Made by a program: the position numbers and the translations under genes
The notes under the pieces: generated by a model
Seen by the model: only the letters and a program-made list of their open reading frames with translations
The model's database searches: none
What the model was told of the DNA's origin: nothing
Source: Mesorhizobium xinjiangense
GTDB taxonomy: Bacteria; Pseudomonadota; Alphaproteobacteria; Rhizobiales; Rhizobiaceae
DNA length: 64,000 nucleotides
Assembly (NCBI RefSeq): GCF_009749525.1
Contig: NZ_WOAC01000009.1
Location: 110,510 to 174,509 of the forward strand
Direction: 5' to 3'
Shown: positions 9,510 to 18,393 of the stretch, piece by piece
Numbering within the stretch: position 1 is the stretch's first letter
Layout of the letters: the number at the start of each line of letters is the position of its first letter

Positions 9510-9874
9510 GGCCGTTGCCTGTTCCTGCGGAAAATTCGCACACCGCCTCCTCGTCGAAATGGCCCGAAGGCGAGATGATCGATCTGCAGGTTGAGGGTCG
9601 CGCGCCGAATCTCAGCATCAAGCGTGCAGGTTGGACCGTATGAAGGGCTTATCAAGGGCAAGACAATGAAAATTCTTGGGCCACGACCCCTGTCTTGTCG
9701 ATCACATATGGCCGTCTGACCTATCCGCGCCACATTCGCTCGTCACGAATATGGCTAACAGATCGTTAACGATCGCTTGCGCCAGCCTTCCCCTCGGCAG
9801 CGACACACTGCGGACGGGAGGCGGAAGATCGTTGCGATCGGGTTTCAGGTCATTGTGCGGCGTGGAGATCTGCC
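9510..9874. other. Intergenic region between MFS gene and SH3 gene
   Basis: About 365 bp between divergent genes, so it should hold both promoters. The only ordered feature seen is at 9755-9774: a perfect 14-bp palindrome GATCGTTAACGATC overlapping a CTAA-N7-TTAAC sequence one base away from the CtrA consensus. No gene, RNA or terminator is apparent. Confidence 0.4.
9755..9774 (+). promoter_or_regulatory. CtrA-like box overlapping a GTTAAC palindrome
   Basis: CTAA-N7-TTAAC at 9755-9770 differs at one position from the alphaproteobacterial CtrA site TTAA-N7-TTAA. The palindrome GATCGTTAACGATC occupies 9761-9774. It lies about 100 bp before the SH3-domain envelope gene. Degenerate sites like this occur by chance, so the call is tentative. 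Confidence 0.25.
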
Positions 9875-10828
9875 ATGAACAAGCGCTCTATTCCCGACGA
9901 CGGCCCGTTTCGCGGGCGCAGCACGCATCAGGCTCTTTCGCAATTGCGCATGCGCGCCCGCGCCAACGCCGCGCACGGCCTGCGCCGCCCGGCAGTCGCC
10001 GTGGCGTTGGCGCTGACGGTGTGCGCCGTGGCTGCGGCAGGCGTCATTGCCATGACGTGGAACGGCACGAGCGAGATCGAAGCGGTGGCGTCGGCTTCGA
10101 GCCCCACCTCCACGCCGCCGGCCGCTCAACCGGTGATCCTCGTCAGCCAGCGCATGGAGGGGGACCCCGACAATCAGAACGTGGGGAAACCCGACGATCT
10201 GAATGTGGGCCAAGCCGACAATTTGAATGTGGGGCAGTCCGAGAATCGGCAGGAACGCGGGTCGCCCCGCAACGCTGGCGAAGAGCTCTCGCCGCTCGGC
10301 GCGGCCGACCCTCGCTGGAGCGATGAACAACTCCCAAATCAAGAGCTTGCGCCGGAAAAGCTGCGCGCCCTTGCGAAGACATATGATGCGGCCGCACCCA
10401 CTGCGCAGGAAAAGACCGCGCTCAGCGCGTTGCGCAGCCTGACCGGGAGCCAGGACGAACCGCATGCCGACAGCGGCGTCATCGCCTATTCCTCGCGTGA
10501 CGAACAGGAGCCCGTGGTCGAGATCGCCGAAACCGAAGCCGAAGCCGCTGCCCTCGAGGAGAAGCTGGAAATGGCGTCCAGCGAAATCGACACCGCGCAA
10601 ACCGCCTCGATCCCGGCGGCCGGGCTCTCACCGGCCACCGTGACACGCTGGGTCAACATGCGGGCCGGGCCGGCTGACGAGGCCGAGATCCTTATGGTGG
10701 TTCCGGCCAATGCCGACGTCGAGGCCGAGAGCGACTGCAACTGGTGCGCCGTGGCCTATGAGGACAAGCGCGGCTTCATCTACAAGTCCTTCATCCGCCA
10801 CGAAGACAAGGCGACCGAAACCGACTGA
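9875..10828 (+). CDS. SH3-domain envelope protein with an octapeptide repeat
   Basis: A 317-residue protein with one membrane anchor (about residues 40-62: VAVALALTVCAVAAAGVIAM). A Pro/Ser/Thr-rich periplasmic linker and an acidic helical region follow. A C-terminal bacterial SH3 domain (WVNMRAGPADEAEILMVVP...GFIYKSFI) is the kind that binds peptidoglycan or peptides. Residues 98-121 are three tandem eight-residue repeats of the form PDNLNVGQ, with a partial fourth, mirrored by 24-bp DNA repeats at 10166-10237. GGAG seven bases before ATG 9875 supports the start. Pyruvate carboxylase converges from the other side. Its role is unknown beyond a likely place at the cell envelope. Confidence 0.75.
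   Translation: MNKRSIPDDGPFRGRSTHQALSQLRMRARANAAHGLRRPAVAVALALTVCAVAAAGVIAMTWNGTSEIEAVASASSPTSTPPAAQPVILVSQRMEGDPDNQNVGKPDDLNVGQADNLNVGQSENRQERGSPRNAGEELSPLGAADPRWSDEQLPNQELAPEKLRALAKTYDAAAPTAQEKTALSALRSLTGSQDEPHADSGVIAYSSRDEQEPVVEIAETEAEAAALEEKLEMASSEIDTAQTASIPAAGLSPATVTRWVNMRAGPADEAEILMVVPANADVEAESDCNWCAVAYEDKRGFIYKSFIRHEDKATETD
10166..10252 (+). repeat. 24-bp tandem repeat inside the SH3 gene
   Basis: Three full 24-bp units (10166-10189, 10190-10213, 10214-10237) and a degenerate partial unit encode PDNQNVGK, PDDLNVGQ, ADNLNVGQ and SENRQ. The reading frame is kept. Differences between units are mostly third-position or conservative. Confidence 0.8.
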
Positions 10829-10895
10829 CCGGCCGGCTACGGAACGGGCCCGTCATGCTCTGACGCACAGCGCGGACGCAGGAGCGTGCGCCGGC

Positions 10896-13800
10896 TCAGG
10901 CAAACACCACCAGCAGGTCCTTGGCGTCGATCTGGTCGCCAGCTTTCACCAGAACCTCGGTGATCGTGCCGTCGCGCTCGGCGTGCAGCGCCGTTTCCAT
11001 CTTCATCGCCTCGATCGACAACAGAACGTCGCCCGCTTTCACTGCGCTGCCCGCGGCCGCCGCAATCGTCGAGACGACGCCCGGCATCGGCGCGCCGACA
11101 TGCGCCGCATTGCCGGCCTCGGCCTTGCGCCGGAGTTGGGCGGCGGAAGACCCATGAACGCGGTCGGGCACCTTGACGCGGCGCGGCTGTCCGTTGAGCT
11201 CGAAAAAGACCGTGACCATGCCCTTGTCGTCCGTCTCGCCGATCGCCAGGCAGCGGATGACGAGCGTCTTGCCCTTTTCGATATCGACGAAGATCTCGTC
11301 GGTCGGCTTCATGCCGTAGAAATAGACGGGCGTCGGCAGCGTGGAGACCGGACCGTATTCCTCCTGCACGGCGGCGAAATCCGAGTAGACTTTCGGATAC
11401 ATCAGCCAGGACGAGAATTCGAACTCGGAGAGCGTGCGCCCCAGCTTCCCCTCGACCTCCTTGCGCGACGCCTCGAGATCGGCCGGCGGCAACAGCGCGC
11501 CCGGGCGCGCCGTGGTCGGCTTTTCGCCCTTCAGCGCCTTCTTCTGCAACACCTTCGGCCAGCCGCAAGGCGGTTGGCCAAGGTCGCCGCGCAGCATGGC
11601 TACAACCGATTCGGGAAAGGCGATGTCCTTTTTCGGGTTCTCGACATCGGCCACGGTCAGGTCCTGGCTCACCATCATCAGCGCCATGTCGCCGACGACC
11701 TTGGAGGACGGCGTGACCTTGACGATATCGCCGAACATCATGTTGACGTCGTGATAGGCCTGCGCGACCTCGTGCCAGCGGCTCTCCAGCCCCAGCGAGC
11801 GCGCCTGCTCCTTGAGATTGGTGAACTGTCCGCCGGGCATTTCGTGCAGATAGACCTCCGAGGCCGGTCCCTTGAGGTCGCTTTCGAAGGCGGCATACTG
11901 GTTGCGCACCGCCTCCCAGTAGAAGGATATGCGGCGGATCCATTGCGGATCGAGGCCGCTGTCGCGCGGCCCACCCTTGAACGCCTCGACGAGCGAGCCC
12001 AGGCAGGGCTGCGAGGTATTGCCCGAAAGCGCGTCCATTGCCGCGTCGACGGCGTCGACCCCCGCCTCGACCGCCGCCAGGATCGTCGCCGCCGAAACGC
12101 CCGACGTGTCATGCGTATGGAAATGGATCGGCAGGTCGGTGGCCTCGCGCAACGCCTTGAACAGCACGGCGGCGGCCGATGGCTTCAACAGCCCGGCCAT
12201 GTCCTTGAGGGCGATGATATGCGCGCCCGCCGCCTCGAGTTCTTTGGCCAGCGCGACGTAATATTTGAGGTCATATTTCGCCCGCGCCGGATCGAGAATG
12301 TCGCCCGTATAGCAGATCGCCGCCTCGCACAGCTTGCCCTCGGCGATGACGGCGTCCATCGCCACGCGCATGTTCTCCACCCAGTTCAGGCTGTCGAAGA
12401 CGCGGAAGAGATCGATGCCGCCGGCCGCCGCCTGGCGGACGAAGTGCTGCACGACATTGTCGGGGTAGCTCGTGTAGCCGACGCCGTTGGCGCCGCGCAG
12501 AAGCATCTGCGTGAGGATGTTGGGCGCACCCTTGCGAATCTGATCGAGGCGTTCCCAGGGGTCCTCGGTCAAAAAGCGCATCGCCACGTCGAACGTCGCT
12601 CCGCCCCAGCATTCGAGCGAGAAGAGCTGCGGCAGCGCCCGGGCATATGTGCCGGCGACACGCGCGATATCGTGCGTGCGCATGCGGGTGGCGAGCAGCG
12701 ACTGGTGAGCGTCGCGCATCGTCGTGTCGGTGATCAGCACACGGACCTGCTCGCGCATCCATTTGGCAAAGCCTTGCGGGCCCATCTGCTCGAAAAGCTG
12801 CCTTGTCCCTTCCGGCGGCTCGCCGTCGATGAAGGGAACGACCGGTGCCGCCATCTCCTTGGGCGGCCGGGGCCGGTCGCGGGTTTCCGGATGGCCGTTG
12901 ACGGAAACATCGGCCAGATAGTTCAGGAGCTTCGTTGCCCGGTCCTGCCGCTTGACCTGGGTGAAGAGCTCGGGCGTCGTGTCGATGAATTTCGTCGTAT
13001 AGGCGTTGTCGCGGAATGCCGGGTGCCCGATGATCGCCTCGAGAAAGGTCAGGTTCGTCGCCACGCCGCGTATGCGGAATTCGCGCAGCGCCCGGTCCAT
13101 GCGCTGGCAGGCTTCCTGCGGCGTCGGCGCCCAGGCCGTCACCTTTTCCAGCAGCGGATCGTAGAAACGGGTGATCACCGCGCCCGAATAGGCCGTGCCG
13201 CCGTCGAGCCGGATGCCGAAACCGGTGGCGCCGCGATAGGCCGTGATGCGCCCGTAATCGGGAATGAAGTTCTGCTCGGGATCCTCGGTCGTGATGCGGC
13301 ACTGCAATGCATGGCCGTTGAGCCTGATGTCGACCTGCGCCGGCACGCCGGATTCGGCCGTGCCGATGGCCGCGCCCTGGAGGATGTGGATCTGCGCCTT
13401 GACGATGTCGATGCCGGTGACCTCCTCCGTCACCGTATGCTCGACCTGAATGCGCGGATTGACCTCGATGAAATAGAAGGCGCCCGTGTCGGCATCCATC
13501 AGGAATTCGACCGTTCCCGCGCCGACATAATCCGTCTCGTGCGCGATCTTCAGCGCATACTCGCACAGCTCTTCACGCTGCGCGGCGTCGAGATAGGGTG
13601 CGGGCGCGCGCTCGACGACCTTCTGGTTGCGCCGCTGGATGGAGCAATCGCGCTCGAACAGATGCACGCAAGTGCCATGCGTGTCGCCGAGCACCTGTAC
13701 CTCGACATGGCGGGCGCGCTCGACGAGCTTTTCCAGATAGACCTCGTCCTTGCCGAAGGCCGCCTTGGCTTCGCGCTTGGCCTCGGTGACCTCGCGCGCC

Positions 13801-14354
13801 AGGTCATCCGCGGAATGGATCGCCCGCATGCCGCGACCGCCGCCGCCCCAGGAGGCCTTGAGCATGACGGGAAAGCCGATCTCGGCGGCCATGGCGCCGA
13901 CCGCCGCCATGTCGTCGGGCAGCGGCTCGGTCGCCGGAACGACCGGCACGCCCACCTCCACGGCCAGGTTGCGCGCGGCCACCTTGTTGCCGAGCCGGCG
14001 CATTGTCTCGGGCCTGGGGCCGATGAAGGTGATGCCGCTCGCCGCGCAGGCCTCGGCGAATTCCGGGCTTTCCGACAACAGGCCGTAGCCGGGATGGATG
14101 GCGTCGGCGCCCGAAAGCTTCGCCACCCGGATCACCTCGTCGATCGACAGATAGCTTTCGATCGGGCCCATTTCCCTGTCGAGATGCGGACCACGGCCGA
14201 CCTGGTAGGATTCATCCGCCTTGAAGCGGTGCAGCGCGTATTTGTCTTCTTCCGCCCAGATCGCGACGGTCTTTATGCCGAGTTCGTTTGCCGCTCTGAA
14301 GATCCGGATGGCGATTTCGGAGCGATTGGCGACAAGCAGCTTGGTGATCGGCAA
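10896..14354 (-). CDS. pyc: Pyruvate carboxylase
   Basis: A full-length 1152-residue single-chain enzyme making oxaloacetate from pyruvate, bicarbonate and ATP, the main anaplerotic step in many rhizobia. Biotin carboxylase domain: about residues 1-450, with the ATP-grasp glycine loop KASWGGGGRGM and EVNPRIQVEH. Carboxyltransferase domain: about 535-800, with LITDTTMRDAHQSLLATRMR and FHTHDTSG. Central allosteric linker: about 860-1060. C-terminal biotinyl domain: EAMKMET with the biotinylated lysine at residue 1118. The start MPITKLLVANRSEIAIR matches the usual N-terminus. It stands alone as a single-gene unit. Confidence 0.97.
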   Translation of the reverse strand: MPITKLLVANRSEIAIRIFRAANELGIKTVAIWAEEDKYALHRFKADESYQVGRGPHLDREMGPIESYLSIDEVIRVAKLSGADAIHPGYGLLSESPEFAEACAASGITFIGPRPETMRRLGNKVAARNLAVEVGVPVVPATEPLPDDMAAVGAMAAEIGFPVMLKASWGGGGRGMRAIHSADDLAREVTEAKREAKAAFGKDEVYLEKLVERARHVEVQVLGDTHGTCVHLFERDCSIQRRNQKVVERAPAPYLDAAQREELCEYALKIAHETDYVGAGTVEFLMDADTGAFYFIEVNPRIQVEHTVTEEVTGIDIVKAQIHILQGAAIGTAESGVPAQVDIRLNGHALQCRITTEDPEQNFIPDYGRITAYRGATGFGIRLDGGTAYSGAVITRFYDPLLEKVTAWAPTPQEACQRMDRALREFRIRGVATNLTFLEAIIGHPAFRDNAYTTKFIDTTPELFTQVKRQDRATKLLNYLADVSVNGHPETRDRPRPPKEMAAPVVPFIDGEPPEGTRQLFEQMGPQGFAKWMREQVRVLITDTTMRDAHQSLLATRMRTHDIARVAGTYARALPQLFSLECWGGATFDVAMRFLTEDPWERLDQIRKGAPNILTQMLLRGANGVGYTSYPDNVVQHFVRQAAAGGIDLFRVFDSLNWVENMRVAMDAVIAEGKLCEAAICYTGDILDPARAKYDLKYYVALAKELEAAGAHIIALKDMAGLLKPSAAAVLFKALREATDLPIHFHTHDTSGVSAATILAAVEAGVDAVDAAMDALSGNTSQPCLGSLVEAFKGGPRDSGLDPQWIRRISFYWEAVRNQYAAFESDLKGPASEVYLHEMPGGQFTNLKEQARSLGLESRWHEVAQAYHDVNMMFGDIVKVTPSSKVVGDMALMMVSQDLTVADVENPKKDIAFPESVVAMLRGDLGQPPCGWPKVLQKKALKGEKPTTARPGALLPPADLEASRKEVEGKLGRTLSEFEFSSWLMYPKVYSDFAAVQEEYGPVSTLPTPVYFYGMKPTDEIFVDIEKGKTLVIRCLAIGETDDKGMVTVFFELNGQPRRVKVPDRVHGSSAAQLRRKAEAGNAAHVGAPMPGVVSTIAAAAGSAVKAGDVLLSIEAMKMETALHAERDGTITEVLVKAGDQIDAKDLLVVFA

Positions 14355-14439
14355 GGGCAGGCTCCCATCTGGTCTGACACGCCATCAATAGCCCGAAATT
14401 GTTGCAGTGCAAACTTGGCTGTTTTCATCTTGCCGACAC

Positions 14440-14472
14440 AAAAATGGCCCGGCGCGTTTCCGCGCCGGGCCA
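14440..14472 (-). terminator. Rho-independent terminator of the liv operon
   Basis: A perfect 12-bp stem TGGCCCGGCGCG / CGCGCCGGGCCA (14445-14456 and 14461-14472) with a 4-nt loop lies 27 bp after the stop of the binding-protein gene. On the minus strand it is followed directly by TTTTT, so it ends the leftward liv transcript. Confidence 0.88.
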
Positions 14473-14498
14473 GATGCGTTCACGTAAGACGTGCGTGA

Positions 14499-15596
<1,098 letters not shown>

Positions 15597-15769
15597 GATA
15601 TCTCCCTTAAACACCTGACGATCGGTTGAAACCGGTGGTTGATGGTGTTTCGGCTCCCCCATCCGGCTCTGTGCGGGTGTTCCCTTCCCGCTTCTCGACA
15701 TAAAAGCCCAATTCCCGCTTGAAATAAAGGCTCTCGGTCGAACTTCCTTGCGCCGTTTCGGCCCGCCAT

Positions 15770-16126
15770 TCAACTCTGCCGCGGCGTCCAGCCAAACGGC
15801 CCGCTGCGGCCGAAAATGAACCCGTACTGGGTTGTCATCTGCGCTGCGCGCGTGAAGCGCTTGCCAGCGTAACCGATAGCAAGCAGCACGATGAGATCGA
15901 CAGTATAATAGTGAAGCGTCAGCAGAGTGCCCTCAAACAGCGCGAAGTGGATGAATCGGGTCGCGGCCGCCAGGAGCACCATATAGCCGAACAGTTGCGC
16001 ATTGGTCAGCCAGCTGCGCGCCGCCGCCCGTCCGGTCAGATAGGCCGCCGACCCGGCAAGCAAGACCGTGACAAGCACAAATTCGAATAATGTGACTTCC
16101 CACAAAAGGGAATTTTGATGTTCCAT
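15770..16126 (-). CDS. DUF6867 family small membrane protein of the liv operon
   Basis: A 118-residue protein with about three hydrophobic helices (roughly residues 13-31, 43-63 and 70-88) and a conserved-looking polar tail ending QYGFIFGRSGPFGWTPRQS. I match it from memory to the DUF6867 family, found in the liv operons of Hyphomicrobiales between the ATPase and binding-protein genes. No biochemical role is known to me. Its place inside the operon suggests an accessory subunit or stability factor for the LivHM permease. Confidence 0.7.
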   Translation of the reverse strand: MEHQNSLLWEVTLFEFVLVTVLLAGSAAYLTGRAAARSWLTNAQLFGYMVLLAAATRFIHFALFEGTLLTLHYYTVDLIVLLAIGYAGKRFTRAAQMTTQYGFIFGRSGPFGWTPRQS

Positions 16127-16190
16127 CGTTGCTCCCCGGATCGGTTCATCGCTTCACGGTATCGATGACCGATCCAACTCTTCTTTTGTC

Positions 16191-16237
16191 GCAATTCCAA
16201 ACGCAGAACCGGTCTCCGCCTTCCTGGAATTGCTCTA
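16191..16237. repeat. Rhizobial intergenic palindrome overlapping the livF stop codon
   Basis: A 9-bp inverted repeat GCAATTCCA (16191-16199) / TGGAATTGC (16225-16233) encloses a GC-rich centre. On the minus strand it reads TTAGAGCAATTCCAGGAA..., which I recognise as the common rhizobial intergenic element beginning TTAGAGCAATTCC. The TAG in that leader is the livF stop codon (16237-16235). It may also form a hairpin between livF and the DUF6867 gene. Confidence 0.65.
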
Positions 16238-16969
16238 ATGCCGTCCGCCTTCCAGATAGGCCGCGCGCACCTCTTCCTTCTTCAGCAGTTCGCGCCCGGG
16301 ACCGCTCATGGTGATGTTGCCGTTGACCATAACATAGCCGCGATGCGCCAGCTTCAGCGCATGGAAGGCATTCTGCTCGACCAGGAAGACGGTCAGTCCG
16401 TCATTGCGGTTGAGTTCCGCGATGACCTCGAAGATCTGCTTGACGATGAGCGGCGCCAGGCCGAGCGACGGCTCGTCGAGCAGGAGCAGCTTCGGTCGCC
16501 CCATGAGCGCCCGCGCAATTGCCAGCATCTGCTGCTCGCCACCCGAAAGCGTGCCGCCGCGCTGGCCGGCGCGCTCCTTCAGGCGGGGAAACAGGTCGTA
16601 GACGCGGCGCAGATCCTCGTCGAAATGCTCTTCGGCAACGAGGCTGGCGCCCATCTGCAGGTTTTCCATCACCGTCATGCGGCCGAAGATGCGCCGGCCC
16701 TCGGGCGACTGTGCAATGCCGAGCCGCATGATCTCATGCGTCGGCATGTTGGTGATGTCCTGTCCGTCATAGATGATCTGCCCGGCGCGCGCCTGCGGAT
16801 TGCCGCAAATCGTCATCATCAGCGTCGACTTGCCGGCCCCGTTGGCCCCGATCAGCGTGACGATCTCGCCACGGTCGACATCGACGTCGACGCCGCGCAG
16901 CGCAACGATCTTGCCGTAATAGGTCTCGACCTTGCGCACGCTCAATAGGGCCTGTCCGTTGGCGCTCAT
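16235..16969 (-). CDS. livF: Branched-chain amino acid ABC transporter ATPase LivF
   Basis: A 244-residue ABC ATPase of normal LivF length. Visible motifs: Walker A GANGAGKST (about residues 37-45), the Q-loop region FGRMTVMENL, signature LSGGEQQMLAIARAL, Walker B LLLLDEPSLGLAP and the switch histidine in VFLVEQNA. It pairs with LivG on the cytosolic face of the LivHM permease. Its start overlaps the livG stop by four bases (ATGA), indicating translational coupling. Its TAG stop lies inside a palindromic repeat. Confidence 0.95.
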   Translation of the reverse strand: MSANGQALLSVRKVETYYGKIVALRGVDVDVDRGEIVTLIGANGAGKSTLMMTICGNPQARAGQIIYDGQDITNMPTHEIMRLGIAQSPEGRRIFGRMTVMENLQMGASLVAEEHFDEDLRRVYDLFPRLKERAGQRGGTLSGGEQQMLAIARALMGRPKLLLLDEPSLGLAPLIVKQIFEVIAELNRNDGLTVFLVEQNAFHALKLAHRGYVMVNGNITMSGPGRELLKKEEVRAAYLEGGRH

Positions 16970-18393
16970 GCCTTGCCTCCCTTACCGCGCGCGGCCGGCT
17001 TCGATGCCCGGCTCGTCGGTACCTCGCCCTTGGCGACGCGCTTGGAAAAGGCCGTCTTGCCGCCCTTGGCCAGCGTCCTGGCCTGCTTCACCCATTCCTC
17101 GCGCTCGATGCGGCCGGGAAATGCGAGATAGGCGCCGACCCATTCGACCTCCTTCTTCTTCCAGGCGGCAAGCTGGTCGAAATGCCAGATGCCGAGCGCG
17201 TTGAGCTTTTTCTCGCTGGCCGGCCCGACGCCCTTGATGAGCGTGAGATTGTCGGCGCCTGCGGCGCGCGGCGCTTCCAGGCCGGCAGGCCGCGTTCCGG
17301 CATGGCCCCCGGCATCGTCGGCGGGCCTTGCCGCCGCCTTGGCTTTCGGCGCGGCCTTGGCCTTAGGTGCTGCCTTCTTCCTCGCCGGCTTTCGTGTTGC
17401 GGCAGCCGCGGGCGCCGCCGCGACATGCACAACCTCCTCCACGTCCTGCTTGATTTCCGGCACGTCGATTTCGGCTTCGTCGTCGACGCCGAGATAGGCG
17501 GCGATCACTTTAGGGTCGGTCCTGACCTCGTCGGCCGCGCCGTCCGAGATCTTGACGCCGTAATCGAGGACGATGATGTGGTCGGAGATCTCCATGACCA
17601 CGCCCATGTCATGCTCGATCAGGAGGATGGAGGTGCCTTCCTGCCGAATGAATTGCAGGATGCGATTGAGCTCGGCGGACTCACGCGGGTTCAGTCCCGC
17701 CGCCGGTTCGTCGAGGCACAGGAGCTGCGGATCGGTGCACATGGCCCGCGCAATCTCGAGACGCCGCTGCGCGCCATAGGGCAGGTCGGCCGCCGGGTCG
17801 TCGGCGCGCTCGATCAGATTGACGTGTTCCAGCCAGTATCTGGCCTTGTCGATCGCCGCCTTCTCCGCATTCTTGAAACCGGGGATGCCGAATATGCCGC
17901 CGACCGTGTAGGCCGAGGCGCGCATCAGCGCGTTGTGCTGGGCCACCATCAGGTTTTCCAGCACGGTCATGCCGCCGAACAGGCGAATGTTCTGGAAGGT
18001 ACGCGCAACCTTGGCGATCTGCGATATCTCGAAGTCCGGCATGCGCTCGAGCAGGAAGACAGACCCCTCCGGCATGGACCGGTAGCGCAGCCCGCTGGCC
18101 GTGACCGCATCGACGGCTTCCGCCTGAAGGCCCGGTCCGTGACGCATCACGATGCGGCCCTCGGTTGGTTTGTAGAAGCCGGTGACGCAGTTGAAGACCG
18201 TCGTCTTGCCGGCGCCGTTCGGGCCAATGAGCGCGGTGATGTCGCCGCGCCCGACGTTGAACGACAGGTCGTTGACGGCGACCAGGCCGCCGAAGCGCAT
18301 CGTCAGATGCTCGACCGTGAGGACGGGATCAACATCCCAGCGATTGCCAGCAGATGCGGCCGGCGTGGTCTGTTCCATTGCTGCCGTATCCAT
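16966..18393 (-). CDS. livG: LivG ATPase fused to a C-terminal helix-hairpin-helix domain
   Basis: A 475-residue protein; LivG alone is about 255-290. Residues 20-315 are a standard LivG ABC ATPase: Walker A GPNGAGKT, the LivG-type signature LPYGAQRRLEIAR, and Walker B LLCLDEPAAGLNP. Residues 318-382 are an Ala/Lys/Pro-rich basic linker of histone H1 character. Residues 383-445 form a compact domain starting LTLIKGVGPASEKKLNALGI and continuing FPGRIEREEWVKQA, a helix-hairpin-helix fold. From memory the same module is fused to NuoE and to ribosomal protein L21 in Hyphomicrobiales. The frame is uninterrupted, and the start and stop overlap neighbouring genes, so the fusion is real and not an assembly error. 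The function of the tail is unknown. Confidence 0.93.
   Translation of the reverse strand: MDTAAMEQTTPAASAGNRWDVDPVLTVEHLTMRFGGLVAVNDLSFNVGRGDITALIGPNGAGKTTVFNCVTGFYKPTEGRIVMRHGPGLQAEAVDAVTASGLRYRSMPEGSVFLLERMPDFEISQIAKVARTFQNIRLFGGMTVLENLMVAQHNALMRASAYTVGGIFGIPGFKNAEKAAIDKARYWLEHVNLIERADDPAADLPYGAQRRLEIARAMCTDPQLLCLDEPAAGLNPRESAELNRILQFIRQEGTSILLIEHDMGVVMEISDHIIVLDYGVKISDGAADEVRTDPKVIAAYLGVDDEAEIDVPEIKQDVEEVVHVAAAPAAAATRKPARKKAAPKAKAAPKAKAAARPADDAGGHAGTRPAGLEAPRAAGADNLTLIKGVGPASEKKLNALGIWHFDQLAAWKKKEVEWVGAYLAFPGRIEREEWVKQARTLAKGGKTAFSKRVAKGEVPTSRASKPAARGKGGKA

Noticed and set aside
10710..14498. Plus-strand open frame of about 1260 codons opposite pyruvate carboxylase
   Set aside because: It is antisense to a complete, motif-rich pyc gene. 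Long antisense frames are a by-product of high GC third positions, and its translation is Arg/Asp/His-rich with no domain.
16966..17247. A separate gene for the helix-hairpin-helix domain downstream of livG
   Set aside because: The domain is in frame with livG with no stop or new start; the ATGA junction with livF shows a single fused protein.
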